Assembly: GCF_001676615.1 (NCBI RefSeq)
Contig: NZ_LYXZ01000001.1
Span: 248,001 to 312,000 of the forward strand
Length of the DNA: 64,000 bases
Reading direction: 5' to 3'
Source: Labrys sp. WJW
Lineage (GTDB): Bacteria > Pseudomonadota > Alphaproteobacteria > Rhizobiales > Labraceae
Shown: positions 17,222 through 25,951 of the stretch, in pieces
Layout: each line of letters opens with the position of its first letter
Position numbering within the stretch: the first letter of the stretch is position 1
Notes under the pieces: model-generated
What the model saw: only the letters and a program-made list of their open reading frames with translations
Told to the model about the DNA's origin: nothing
Databases searched by the model: none
Translations under genes and position numbers: made by a program

Positions 17222-17472
17222 ACAGCCTCGTCTTCCTCGTCCCGATCGCGCTCATCCTCGGCGCAGCCGCGTTGGGCGCCTTCTTCTGGTCGATGAGCAG
17301 CGACCAATACGACGATCTCGATGGGGCCGGCGAGCGCATTCTCTTCCATGACGACGACAGGCCCGCGGCAGGCTCCGCCCCGTCGCGACTGGGGAGCCTG
17401 GAGGCGAAAGGCTCCGTTGCACGTTCCGCGGGGCTCAGGATGGACCGAACGCCAGGCGGACCGCTTGATTGA
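17218..17472 (+). CDS. ccoS: cbb3-type oxidase assembly protein
   Basis: An 84-residue protein. The first ~45 residues match CcoS: one membrane helix (LVFLVPIALILGAAALGAFFWS) and the family's SSDQYDDLDGAGERILFHDD. CcoS is needed to load the redox cofactors into CcoN. The ATG overlaps the ccoI stop. The protein runs ~30 residues longer than usual; this extra tail (SRLGSLEAKGSVARSAG...) is at the end of the operon and overlaps the convergent esterase gene by 38 bases, so it may be a recent read-through extension. Confidence 0.9.
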   Translation: MNSLVFLVPIALILGAAALGAFFWSMSSDQYDDLDGAGERILFHDDDRPAAGSAPSRLGSLEAKGSVARSAGLRMDRTPGGPLD

Positions 17473-18292
17473 CGGAGCCAGGCAGGACCGACATGTGGTT
17501 TTCGCCTTCCAGCAGGTGGAAGGATGCGGCGAGACCCGGCACGCTCGCCAGGCGCTCGGCCATGGCTCGCGCATTGTCGACAATCCGGCTTTCCTCATAG
17601 CTCCGCGCGCGCTCGGCCGCGTCGCTCGCGCCGATCTGGAAAGGCGCCAGGCGCTGCTCGTACTCGCCGGCCATCACCAGCACGCGCCCCTGAGGTTTCG
17701 CGTCCGCCTGCGCCGCGAAACGTTTCGCTTCGTCAACGATCCCTGCCCCTTCCCACCAGATTGCGGGGCTTGCCGCGATCCAGGCCGAGAAGGCTTCCGG
17801 CTTGCGGAACAAAGCATGCAGGACGAACAGGCCGCCGAAGGAGTGCCCGAACAAGGCCTGTCTCTTCCCGTCGATCGGGGCTCGGGACGCTATCACGGGC
17901 TTGAGTTCATCCTCGATGAACGCCAGGAACTCGTCGGCTCCCCCGGTTCGCACGTCGGGGCCGCCCTCGGTGTGGGGCGGATAGGTCTGGCCGGGCGGCG
18001 GCCCCATGTCCCAGGATCGGCGCACGCTGTCATAGGCTTCCGGCGTCGGATAGCCGATGCCGACCAGTACCCCGAGCATGATGCCGGTGCCGCGCGGATA
18101 GGCCGATTGGACGCGCATGATATCGACCGCCGTCCCGACAATGGCATTGGCATCGAGGAAATAGAGGATTGGCCAGCCCTGGGGCGGTGGCACCTCCCTG
18201 GGAATGCGCAGGAAAATGCGATAGGGCGGCATTTCCGACGCAGGAGCCAGATCGAAATGGATCGTGTCGGCGATAAGGGCTGCTGTACTCAC
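17435..18292 (-). CDS. Alpha/beta-hydrolase esterase, probably ferri-siderophore hydrolase (Fes/IroE-like)
   Basis: A 285-residue esterase of the putative esterase family that includes IroE and Fes. The nucleophile elbow is GHSFGGLFVLHAL (Ser ~151); an N-terminal PPYRIFLRIPREVPPP and GWPILYFLDANAIVGTAVD and the late GENHMSVLPGSVNQAVRLAF (likely catalytic His) are as expected. Family members hydrolyse tri-lactone siderophores to release iron. A GTG at 18292 is preferred: it overlaps the permease's stop (GTGA), showing coupling. A longer frame to 18334 would overlap by 46 bases. As the last gene of a siderophore-uptake operon the role is well supported, but the siderophore is unknown. No signal peptide, so it should be cytoplasmic. 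Confidence 0.82.
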   Translation of the reverse strand: MSTAALIADTIHFDLAPASEMPPYRIFLRIPREVPPPQGWPILYFLDANAIVGTAVDIMRVQSAYPRGTGIMLGVLVGIGYPTPEAYDSVRRSWDMGPPPGQTYPPHTEGGPDVRTGGADEFLAFIEDELKPVIASRAPIDGKRQALFGHSFGGLFVLHALFRKPEAFSAWIAASPAIWWEGAGIVDEAKRFAAQADAKPQGRVLVMAGEYEQRLAPFQIGASDAAERARSYEESRIVDNARAMAERLASVPGLAASFHLLEGENHMSVLPGSVNQAVRLAFGPS

Positions 18293-20277
18293 GATGGTGA
18301 CCTTCGCGCTAGAAGCCAGATCAGGGACGGGCATCCGATCAGGGATGCTGCCAATCCGGCAGGAATTTGCCGTGGAAAGACGATGGTGCGGCCGAACCAG
18401 TCGGCGGCGACCATCACCAGCCCGCCGACGAGGGCAGCCCCCACCAACTCCGCGGAGACGCGGCGCATGCCGAGGCGGCGCGCCAGATGCGGCGCCATCA
18501 GCCCGATGAAGCTCAGCGGCCCGACGATCAGGGTCGCCGCGGCGGCGAGGAGGGCGCTCAGGGCCAGGGTGAGGATATGGCTGTGCGTGGGATTGAGACC
18601 GAGGGCCGACGACATGCCCCTGCCGAGCGGCAGGATGGCCAGCATTCTCGCGGTCAGCAACAATCCGCCAAGGAGCAGCAGCGCCGTCGTGACGCTTACG
18701 AGAGCCGCGGTGGCGTCCACCGCATAGGTCGAGCCCATCATCCAGTTCAACAGGAGCATCGCACGCGGATCGCCGCCGGCCATCAGGACGTTGATCACGG
18801 CATCGAACATGGCGCCGAACGCAATGCCCGCGATCAAAGCCCTGTCGGGGCTCGCCTTGCGATCGAGGGCCAGGATGGCCGCCAGCGCGGCGAAGGCACC
18901 GATCGAGGCTGCAAGCAATTGCATGCCCGGCCCGACCGTGGACAGGCTGAACAACGCAATGGCAAGGCCGAAGGCCGACCCCGCGCTGACACCCAGAACC
19001 TCAGGGCCGGCCATCGGGTTGCCTGTCAGGCGCTGCAGCAGACACCCTGCCAAACCGAGCATCACGCCTGCAGCCAGGGCAGCGATCGCGCGCGGTAGGC
19101 GCAGCGCCACAAGCCTGTCGAGCTCCTGCCCGAGGCTCAGATGCCATCCATCGCCGTCGCGCCCAACCGTCGTGGACAGCGCCAGGAGGATGACCACAAG
19201 AAGCCCGAGGGCAATGAGACGGCTCCTGGTCGTGGACGTCAGCAAGGCCTTTTCCACCGCGGCAGGCGGGGGCACCAACGGAACGCTCCTTTGCTGCATG
19301 AGCAGGACGATGAGCAGAGGTGCGCCGAGCAGGGCCGTGACGGCTCCCGTCGGCAGGCTGAGGCCCGATAAAGCATCCGCCGACTGCACGGCCTGGTCCA
19401 CGAGCCACAGCAGGCCCGCCCCCAGCGCCGTCGACCAGGCCAGTTGATGGCCCGCACGCCGGGCACCGAGGGCGCGGGCGAGCACGGGAGCCGCAAGGCT
19501 GACGAAACCGATGACACCGACCGCGCTGACGACATTGACGCTGAGCACGACGGCAAGTGCCAGCGCGCACAGCCTTGCCGTAGCGACGGAAAGCCCGAGA
19601 CTTCGTGCCTTGGCATCGTCCAATCCCAGCAATGCCAGGGGACGCGCGAGCAAACCGGCGGCCAGCGCGGCCGCCAGCAGGACGGGAGCGAGCTTGGCGG
19701 GCACCGTCCAACCCTGCTGGCTGAGCGAGCCGCTGCCCCAGATGAAGAGCCCGGCGAGATAGTCGGTCTTGAACAGGGTCAGCATGGCCGTGAGGGCCGC
19801 GCAGAAGAGGCCCGTCACAAGCCCGGCCAAAATGACGGAAATCGGGGCGAGGCCCAGCCGCCACGACAGGGCCAGTACGCTTCCCGCCGCCAGCATGCCG
19901 CCCGCCAGGGTCGGCCAGACCCGCCCGAAGGCAAACAGCCACGGGGCCCACAGCATCGCGACGCTCAGGGCAAGGCTCGCCCCGGCCTCGATACCGAGCG
20001 TGGTCGGAGAGGCGATGGGGTTGCGCAAGGAAAGCTGGCACAGCGCACCGGCCAGGCCCAGCGTGGCTCCGCACAGGGGGCTGACGACGAGGCGCGGCAG
20101 GAAATTATAGGCGAGCAGCATCTGTGCGGTGTCGGCGGGATTTCCTGCCCACAAGGCATCGAGCTCAAACCCCGCAGGCAAATATCCGGCAATGTGCCAC
20201 CAGCTCAAGGCGCCCGCTGCAACGAGCAGGCTCGCGGTGAGAACAGTGGCTCCCCTATGACGTGCAGTCTCAACCAT
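18289..20277 (-). CDS. fhuB: Fe(3+)-siderophore ABC transporter permease, double-length (FhuB-like)
   Basis: A 662-residue membrane protein made of two FecCD-type permease halves. Each half carries the family motif: LPRLVVSPLCGATLGLAGALCQ and LRNPIASPTTLGIEAGAS in the first, LPRAIAALAAGVMLGLAGCLLQ and LTGNPMAGPEVLGVSAGS in the second, followed by VVSAVGVIGFVSLAAPVLAR and AAATLIVGPLSFIGLMAPHLAR. This doubling is typical of FhuB, which forms a whole membrane channel alone with two copies of an ATPase. The ATG at 20277 overlaps the binding-protein stop; ATG 20292 is an alternative. No FhuC ATPase gene lies in the cluster, so one must be supplied from elsewhere. Confidence 0.88.
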   Translation of the reverse strand: MVETARHRGATVLTASLLVAAGALSWWHIAGYLPAGFELDALWAGNPADTAQMLLAYNFLPRLVVSPLCGATLGLAGALCQLSLRNPIASPTTLGIEAGASLALSVAMLWAPWLFAFGRVWPTLAGGMLAAGSVLALSWRLGLAPISVILAGLVTGLFCAALTAMLTLFKTDYLAGLFIWGSGSLSQQGWTVPAKLAPVLLAAALAAGLLARPLALLGLDDAKARSLGLSVATARLCALALAVVLSVNVVSAVGVIGFVSLAAPVLARALGARRAGHQLAWSTALGAGLLWLVDQAVQSADALSGLSLPTGAVTALLGAPLLIVLLMQQRSVPLVPPPAAVEKALLTSTTRSRLIALGLLVVILLALSTTVGRDGDGWHLSLGQELDRLVALRLPRAIAALAAGVMLGLAGCLLQRLTGNPMAGPEVLGVSAGSAFGLAIALFSLSTVGPGMQLLAASIGAFAALAAILALDRKASPDRALIAGIAFGAMFDAVINVLMAGGDPRAMLLLNWMMGSTYAVDATAALVSVTTALLLLGGLLLTARMLAILPLGRGMSSALGLNPTHSHILTLALSALLAAAATLIVGPLSFIGLMAPHLARRLGMRRVSAELVGAALVGGLVMVAADWFGRTIVFPRQIPAGLAASLIGCPSLIWLLARRSPS

Positions 20278-21205
20278 GGGTGTTTTCGACATCTGCAAGA
20301 TGGCTGCTCAGCAACGTGCCGAAGCGCATCGCGGAAGGCAGCATTCCGAAAGCCGATGCGGCAGGCAGACGATGGATGCGCCCGGCGCGAACGAACGGCA
20401 GGCTGTTCCACACGGGGTTGGTTTCGAGGCTTTGGAGGATGCCTGGGGCGACCGGTTCGAAATAGAAAAATCGGCTTTCAGGGCTGACGGCCAGATCCTC
20501 CAGCCCGATGGTGGAAAAGCCCCAATAGTTGCTCGGCCGCGTCCAGCCATTGGCAAGGCCGCAGCGGTCGATCACATCCTGGAACAGGCTGCGCTGGCCG
20601 TAGATGCGCAGATGCCCCTCGTCGAGGAAGTTGACGATCAGCACCGGCCTGTCGGCAGCCTTGCGAAAACGGGAGCGCAGTTGCGTCATTGTAGCCGCAC
20701 CCCTGGCAATCAGGGCCTGTGCCTGGCTGTCGCGTCCGAGCAAGGCGCCAAGCCGGAGTGTCTCCTTGATGCTCAGTTCATAGGGGTGCCCCCCCGGCGG
20801 AGCGTAGATGGAGAAGGTCTGTGTGGGAGCAATACGCGCCATCACGGGTTCGATCGCAGCCAGGTAGGGCGTCGTGATGATGAGGTCCGGCGCAAGCTGC
20901 GTCAAAAGTTCGAGATTGGGCTCACGGTCGGTGCCCAGGTCAGTGATGCCCGGGGGCAGGCGTGGTTCGACCACCCAGTCGTTCCAGGCTTCGACCTGCG
21001 GCATGGCGACCGGCGTCACGCCCAGGCCGAGCAGAGTTTCGGTCAGGCCATCGTCGAGCGAAACAACGCGCGTGGGATAAGGAGACGATTGCAAACCCGT
21101 TGGCGCTGCCGAGGCGGAACCAAGGCCAGATGCGAGCGCGGCCAGCACGCCGGTCAGGAAGGTCCGCCGGCTGGGCGAGAGACAAGAAGCCTTGCCGAAC
21201 TGCAA
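20270..21205 (-). CDS. Fe(3+)-siderophore periplasmic binding protein (FhuD-like, Tat signal)
   Basis: A 311-residue periplasmic binding protein of the TroA/BtuF-type fold. The N-terminus has a twin-arginine signal, SPSRRTFLTGVLAALASGLG. The binding domain starts PTRVVSLDDGLTETLLGLGV and includes EPNLELLTQLAPDLIITTPY, IYAPPGGHPYELS, and the late NPVWNSLPFVRAGRIHRLP, all typical of FhuD/FepB proteins. The start is a TTG at 21205, four bases after the receptor stop; no ATG exists before the Tat motif. It passes ferric siderophore from the outer-membrane receptor to FhuB. Tat export suggests it folds in the cytoplasm or carries a bound ligand, as in some other FhuD proteins. Confidence 0.85.
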   Translation of the reverse strand: MQFGKASCLSPSRRTFLTGVLAALASGLGSASAAPTGLQSSPYPTRVVSLDDGLTETLLGLGVTPVAMPQVEAWNDWVVEPRLPPGITDLGTDREPNLELLTQLAPDLIITTPYLAAIEPVMARIAPTQTFSIYAPPGGHPYELSIKETLRLGALLGRDSQAQALIARGAATMTQLRSRFRKAADRPVLIVNFLDEGHLRIYGQRSLFQDVIDRCGLANGWTRPSNYWGFSTIGLEDLAVSPESRFFYFEPVAPGILQSLETNPVWNSLPFVRAGRIHRLPAASAFGMLPSAMRFGTLLSSHLADVENTHG

Positions 21206-21209
21206 GGCG

Positions 21210-23603
21210 TCACCAGCGATAGCGCAGGCTGGCGGTCATCACCCTACGAGCGCCCTGGTAGCAAAAACCGGACTCGCAGGTGACATATTTCTTGTCGAAC
21301 AGGTTGCGGGCATTGGCTTGCACGTCCCAGCCTTTCAACCCTTGCCGGATCTGTCCGAGGTCGTAACTGAGCTTGGCGTCCACCAGCGCGACCGCATCGT
21401 TCTTGAAGGTGTTCTTGGCGTCGCCGTAGCTTTCGCCGATATAGCGCAAGCCGAGACCGGCGCCGAAGCCTGCCAGGGCAATGTCACCGGGCGCCTGGTA
21501 GTCGACCCAGGTCGAGAAGCTGTTGCGCGGCGTCGCGGTCGGCACCTTGCCGACGGTGCCGACATCGCCGGTGATGGTCTTCAGGTCCAGGAAGGTATAG
21601 GCGCCGCGCAGGCTGAAGCCGGCGCCGAGATTGGCCACGGCCTCCAATTCGACACCGCGCCCGCGGATCTTGCCGCGCTGCACCGAGACATTTTGGATCG
21701 ACACGATGCCGCCATCCTGCGTGACGTCGAAGATGGAAGCGGTGAACATCCCGTCGAACCAAGTGGGGGCGTATTTGACGCCACCCTCGATCTGCCGGCC
21801 GGTCGTGGGCTTGAATGCAACGCCATCGGCAGAACCGAGATTGGGATTGAAGGAGGTGGAATAGCTGACATAGGGGGCGAGGCCATTGTTGAACAGATAG
21901 GTCAGGCCCACGCGCCCGGTGAAGGCATTGTCGGAGGCGTGCTGGGTGGAATTGTCAATACGCTCATAGGTCTTGGTCTGGACCCAGTCCTGCCGACCAG
22001 TCAGGGTCAGGATCCAGTTGTCGTATTTGGCCTGCTCCTGCACGTAGAGCCCGAGCTGGTTCTGCCTTTGGGACATGTTGGAGGTGTTGAAGGGCGGATC
22101 GGTGAATGCCCCCAGCGAGGCGCCCGTGGTCAGCTCGAGATCGGGCGCCGTTCCATAGCCGAGGCCGCTGCGCAACGTGAGATTGGAATAATCCAGGCCC
22201 ACCAGGGTTTTGTGCTGGATGGGACCGGTCGAGAAATCGGCCTGCAGCTGGTTATCGACTGCCAGGGCCTTCAGCCTGTCATGCACATAGCCGGTGTAGC
22301 GCTTGGCGACCATCGCGTTTGCATCGATTTCGCTGATGCCGGTGAAGCGCACCTTCGTGTCGACGCCGCCATAGCGCAGCTTCTGGCGGAAGGTGAAGGT
22401 GTCGTTGAATTTGCGCTCGAACTGATATCCGATGCGATATTGCTTCTGTTCCAGGCTGTTATAATCGGGATCGCTTTGCGAATATTGGTTGGAAGGCGAA
22501 CCCAACCACTCGTAATACGGGAAGGCGGCGGGTGTCTTGGCCTGGAGATATTCACCGAGGATGGTCAGTGTCGTCTGGTCGTTCGGCCGCCAGGTGAAGG
22601 CCGGCGCCAGGCTGGCCAGCTTGTCATCGCCGCCCCCCAGGACGTTGGCCGTCTTGCCGTCCCGCAGGGTTCCGGTCAGGCGATAGAGCAAGGTTTGCTG
22701 GGCATCGAGCGGCCCGCCGACATCGAAATTGCCTTGGATGTGGTTCCTGTTGCCGCCTTCCAGTGCCACTTCGCCAAAGGACTTGTCGACGGGAAGCTTG
22801 GAGGTGACGTCGACCAGTCCGCCGGGCGATCCCAATCCGTAGAGAGCCGAACTCGGACCGCGCAGCACCGAGATGTTCTCGACATTGTAGGGATCGATCT
22901 TGAAGACCGCCATGTTGGCGCCCGGAAAGCGCAACCCGTCGCGATAGATGCCGTTATAGGTGACGTCGAAGCCACGGATGGAGAAGGAGTCGTAGCGGGG
23001 GTCGAAACCCGCGGATTCCGTGCGGACCCCGGGGGTGTAGGCGACGGCCTGTGTCAGGGATTGTACATTGCGATCGTTCAGCTCCTTGCGGGTGAGCACC
23101 GTCACCGACTGCGGGGTCTCGATCAGGGGGGTGTTGGTCTTCGTGCCTGCCGCGCTGCGCGTGGCAACGTAACCGGTGCTGCCGTCGCCATTGCCGTCGA
23201 CCACGACAGGATCGAGCTCGATGGCACCGGAGATGCTGGCCGTTCCGTCCCGGACGACAGGCGCCGTGATCGCAACCGTGCTCGAATTCGTGAAGGTGTA
23301 GGACAGGCCCGTGCCGCGCAACAGGCGCGACAGCGCCTGTTGCGGCGCGGCCGAACCGGCGATGCCGGGTGAGGTTTTATCCCGTGCGATCGCGGGCAGA
23401 TAGGTTATCTGCAGGCCGCTTTGGCGTCCGAACGCTGCCAGGGCCTGGCTGAGTGGTCCCTTCGGAATGGTGAATTGAACCTGTGCCGCCTGCGCGCTTG
23501 CCGGAGCAAGAAGCGGCATGGAGACGATAACGCTCGAAGCCATCAGGGCGGAACTCAACGCCCAGCCAGACAGGCCCACACGCAAGCCTCGAGCCAATTC
23601 CAT
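21210..23603 (-). CDS. TonB-dependent siderophore receptor with N-terminal signalling (STN) domain
   Basis: A 797-residue outer-membrane receptor. A signal peptide is followed by a secretin/TonB short N-terminal domain (VQFTIPKGPLSQALAAFGRQ, then GTGLSYTFTNSSTVAI), the plug (ETPQSVTVLTRKELNDRNVQ; FSIRGFDVTYNGIYRDGLRF; ISVLRGPSSALYGLGSPGG) and a 22-strand barrel ending YQGARRVMTASLRYRW with the terminal aromatic. It resembles FhuA/FpvA-type siderophore receptors. The STN domain marks it as a transducer that signals iron-siderophore binding through FecR to FecI. The ATG at 23603 is chosen because AGGAGG stands ~7 bases in front; a GTG at 23618 lies within that site. No clear promoter of its own is visible. 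Confidence 0.93.
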   Translation of the reverse strand: MELARGLRVGLSGWALSSALMASSVIVSMPLLAPASAQAAQVQFTIPKGPLSQALAAFGRQSGLQITYLPAIARDKTSPGIAGSAAPQQALSRLLRGTGLSYTFTNSSTVAITAPVVRDGTASISGAIELDPVVVDGNGDGSTGYVATRSAAGTKTNTPLIETPQSVTVLTRKELNDRNVQSLTQAVAYTPGVRTESAGFDPRYDSFSIRGFDVTYNGIYRDGLRFPGANMAVFKIDPYNVENISVLRGPSSALYGLGSPGGLVDVTSKLPVDKSFGEVALEGGNRNHIQGNFDVGGPLDAQQTLLYRLTGTLRDGKTANVLGGGDDKLASLAPAFTWRPNDQTTLTILGEYLQAKTPAAFPYYEWLGSPSNQYSQSDPDYNSLEQKQYRIGYQFERKFNDTFTFRQKLRYGGVDTKVRFTGISEIDANAMVAKRYTGYVHDRLKALAVDNQLQADFSTGPIQHKTLVGLDYSNLTLRSGLGYGTAPDLELTTGASLGAFTDPPFNTSNMSQRQNQLGLYVQEQAKYDNWILTLTGRQDWVQTKTYERIDNSTQHASDNAFTGRVGLTYLFNNGLAPYVSYSTSFNPNLGSADGVAFKPTTGRQIEGGVKYAPTWFDGMFTASIFDVTQDGGIVSIQNVSVQRGKIRGRGVELEAVANLGAGFSLRGAYTFLDLKTITGDVGTVGKVPTATPRNSFSTWVDYQAPGDIALAGFGAGLGLRYIGESYGDAKNTFKNDAVALVDAKLSYDLGQIRQGLKGWDVQANARNLFDKKYVTCESGFCYQGARRVMTASLRYRW

Positions 23604-23629
23604 CGACAACCTCCTCACTCACCGACACC

Positions 23630-23732
23630 TAGAGCAAAGCGCGTTCATGACTGAACGCTTGTTTGCTCTAACTCTTTGGTTCGACGCGTCTTTGCGATTC
23701 TAGGTGACCCCGTCCAATCGCAAAACGCTATA
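23630..23732 (-). repeat. Dispersed ~100-bp palindromic repeat, family A, copy 2
   Basis: This is the reverse complement of the copies at 4414-4515 and 25952-26055, with CTAGAGCAAAGCGCGTTCA at its left end and AATCGCAAAACGCTATAG at the right. It lies between fecR and the receptor gene, less than 20 bases upstream of the receptor's ribosome site. With copy 3 it forms an inverted pair enclosing fecR and fecI. It may have displaced or altered the receptor's promoter. Confidence 0.8.
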
Positions 23733-23824
23733 GGGGCTGCAAGGCTCGACGACCGCGTCGCAAGCCTGCCCCTTGAGTGAAGACGAATGGGGGCCGCGAA
23801 ATTTCTCCCTTCTGCGAAGCATTT

Positions 23825-23931
23825 TTAGAGCAAGATGACTTTGCTCCGAACCGTCGTTCGGCTCCAGCGCCTTGTTTTGACGCGTTTTCTTCATCGAAAA
23901 GTCTATCAACTTTTCTGGAAAACGCTTTAGA
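23825..23931 (-). repeat. Dispersed intergenic repeat, family B, at the end of fecR
   Basis: A separate repeat-like unit runs from TTAGAGCAAGATGACTTTGC through GACGCGTTTTCTTCATCG to AAAACGCTTTAGA. Its outer parts (TTAGAGCA / AAAACGCTTTAGA) and inner AAAAGT-TATCAA-ACTTTT palindrome (around 23896-23914) resemble repeats common in rhizobial intergenic DNA, though no second copy is in this window. The stop codon of fecR (23927-23929) lies inside its edge. Confidence 0.6.
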
Positions 23932-24889
23932 CCGACGATATCACGGTGAGGTAGGGGCCGAGCGAACGAACGCGGGCCCCGAAGGGATGAACCACGGCTT
24001 CCAGGGCGCGCAAGGGATTGCCGGGATCGAAAACGCCGCTGATGCGGTTGGCACCAAGACCTGCATCGGCGATCACCACGCGCCCCGCCTGCCAGCGCGC
24101 GATCTTCGCCACGACGGCCCGCACCGGCTCGTTTTCGACCAGGATCTGGCCGCTGCGCCAGGCGCCGATCTGGCGCGCATCGCGGTTGCCGCGCGTGGTA
24201 AGGCGGGTGCCTTCGTCGAAGGTCGCCCATTGCCCGGCCGCCAGCCGGTTGCCATCGGCGGGACCTGAACCGGGAACATCGATCTCGACCAACCCATGTT
24301 CCACGGAAACCGAAACAAGTCCGGCATCGTTGCTGAGATCGAAGGCGGTGCCGAGGGCGGTCGCGGCCATTTCGGACGTCGTGGCCCGGAAGGGGCGCGA
24401 GGGATCCTTGGCAACCTCGAAAAATGCCATGCCTGCCAGCAAGGCAACCTCTCTCCGGCGGTCGTCGTAGTGCAGGGCAATGGCGCTGTCCGGGCCCAGT
24501 GTCGCCGTACCGCCGTCGGGAAGCGCAATACGGCGGATTTCGGCTGTCCCGGTGAGATGGTCGGCCCTGGCGCGCAGGACAAGGCCGGGCAGCGCGAGAT
24601 AGCCGCCGGCCAAGGCCCCTGCCCCGGCCAGACCCGCCGCCACGACGCTGCGGCGGGTCATGCCCGGCTTGGAGCGCGGTTCGACCCGATGGGCTGGAGC
24701 AAGAACCCTGCCTGTCAGACCATGGATTTCCGAAACCTCGAGCCATGCCCTCTCATAGGCCGGGCCCCTGGCGCGCCAGCGCTTCACCATCTGCCTGGAC
24801 ACCGGGTTGCCCGGATCATTCTGCAGACGGATCATGAGATCGGCCGCCTCTTCGAACAGCCGACCTTCCTGAGGGGAAGTTTCGTTCAT
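23927..24889 (-). CDS. fecR: FecR-type anti-sigma factor / sigma regulator
   Basis: A 320-residue inner-membrane protein. The cytoplasmic N-terminal domain (FEEAADLMIRLQNDPGNPVS and KRWRARGPAYERAWLEV) is DUF4880-like and binds the sigma factor; a membrane segment (SVVAAGLAGAGALAGGYLALPGL) follows a TRRS; the periplasmic FecR domain contains RRIALPDGGTATLGPDSAIAL, VALLAGMAFFEVAKDPSRPF and the C-terminal RISGVFDPGNPLRALEAVV. It receives the signal from the receptor's STN domain and controls FecI. The ATG at 24889 has AAGGAA upstream; an open frame continues to 24925. The gene lies between fecI and the receptor, all on one strand. Confidence 0.92.
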   Translation of the reverse strand: MNETSPQEGRLFEEAADLMIRLQNDPGNPVSRQMVKRWRARGPAYERAWLEVSEIHGLTGRVLAPAHRVEPRSKPGMTRRSVVAAGLAGAGALAGGYLALPGLVLRARADHLTGTAEIRRIALPDGGTATLGPDSAIALHYDDRRREVALLAGMAFFEVAKDPSRPFRATTSEMAATALGTAFDLSNDAGLVSVSVEHGLVEIDVPGSGPADGNRLAAGQWATFDEGTRLTTRGNRDARQIGAWRSGQILVENEPVRAVVAKIARWQAGRVVIADAGLGANRISGVFDPGNPLRALEAVVHPFGARVRSLGPYLTVISSV

Positions 24890-25038
24890 TGACGTTCCTT
24901 GGGCAGGCGCGCGGGCACCAGCCAACCACCCTGACTACATCAATCAAACGGATGAGCGGAAACATTTTTCCAAACGTACAAAAAACTGCACGCCGGCCGC
25001 CCGGCCACATGTTGCGACCGCATTGCCTTTTGGTCTGC

Positions 25039-25545
25039 CTAGGCCTTCTCGTGCAGCCGAGCCCGAACATGAAGGTAGGCTTCCCGGATCAGCGTCCAGG
25101 TCCTGGTTGTCGACAGGCCGAGTTCCTGGGCAATTTCATTGATGGTCTTTTCGCCCAGACGATGCATCTGGAAAGCTTGGCGCGTGCGGTCCGGCAAGTC
25201 CGCGAGCGCAGCCGTGACGATCGCAAGGCGTTGGCGATCGATGACGATCGTCTCGGGTAACGGTTTGTCGTCCGAGATCGCAGCGAAGGCCTCGTCGGCG
25301 AGGTCGTCCTTGAGCACCAATCGCTCACGACGCTGCTGATCGATGCGCAGATTGCGCGCGATGCGATGGAGCAAGGCTCGCGGATTGGCGTGATGCACCT
25401 CGGCATGCGAGTCCGCCGAAAGCAGCCTGAGAAAAGTCTCCTGCGTCAAGTCGGCGGCATTGTCGGCCGTAACGCCCCTACGCCGCAACGTGTTGGAGAT
25501 CTCCTTGGCGTGGCGCAGAAACAACGTGTGGATGTCCAGCACCAT
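25039..25545 (-). CDS. fecI: ECF sigma factor, FecI family
   Basis: A 168-residue ECF sigma factor. Region 2 is visible as AADLTQETFLRLL and NPRALLHRIARNLRIDQQRR (the promoter -10 contacts); region 4 follows as LPDRTRQAFQMHRLGEKTINEIAQELGLST (the -35-binding helix-turn-helix). Sigma factors of this group direct transcription of an adjacent siderophore receptor when iron is short and the siderophore is present. The ATG at 25545 follows GGAGGATTGCTAG. It heads the fecI-fecR-receptor-fhuD-fhuB-esterase row. Confidence 0.93.
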   Translation of the reverse strand: MVLDIHTLFLRHAKEISNTLRRRGVTADNAADLTQETFLRLLSADSHAEVHHANPRALLHRIARNLRIDQQRRERLVLKDDLADEAFAAISDDKPLPETIVIDRQRLAIVTAALADLPDRTRQAFQMHRLGEKTINEIAQELGLSTTRTWTLIREAYLHVRARLHEKA

Positions 25546-25737
25546 CTAGCAATCCTCCACGAGGCCGAATTGCCTGGCTGCGATCCGGTCTCGCGGCATG
25601 ATCGGCGACGACACCCGTTTGCATGCATCCCGGCAGGCTGTCCTGGAGCGGAGGAGGAAGAAGCGCAGGGCTTGAGGCACGACGACAGCCAATCAAAGAG
25701 GACAACTCAATTCCCTTTGCCATTCTCTGAATTGTCT

Positions 25738-25768
25738 CGCAATAACAATAATTTATACATATTCTAGA
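25738..25768. promoter_or_regulatory. AT-rich element upstream of fecI, possible iron-regulated promoter
   Basis: An AT-rich island (CGCAATAACAATAATTTATA and CATATTCTAGA) stands out in a GC-rich interval ~190 bases upstream of fecI. Read on the reverse strand it has TATAAATTATTGTTATTGC, loosely like Fur or Irr-type AT-rich boxes. The match is not strong enough to name a regulator. The rest of the 25546-25951 interval shows no gene. Confidence 0.3.
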
Positions 25769-25951
25769 CTGTGCGCCAACTACATTCGGGGGATGTTCTT
25801 CTTCAAACCCGCGGCCCATTTCCGAGCCATGCCTGGACTTGATGCCGTCGGGCGGCCACGAGGCAACGCTAATCTGTTGGCTTGCCCGTCGTGCCGTCCA
25901 TCTCTGCAAAGACTGGTGCGGCCCCCGAATTCCCGGCTGCAGGGAAGGCTC

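Noticed and set aside
21192-23372. A 726-codon plus-strand open frame opposite the TonB receptor
   Set aside because: The minus-strand receptor has all plug, barrel and STN motifs; the antisense frame shows no recognisable fold.
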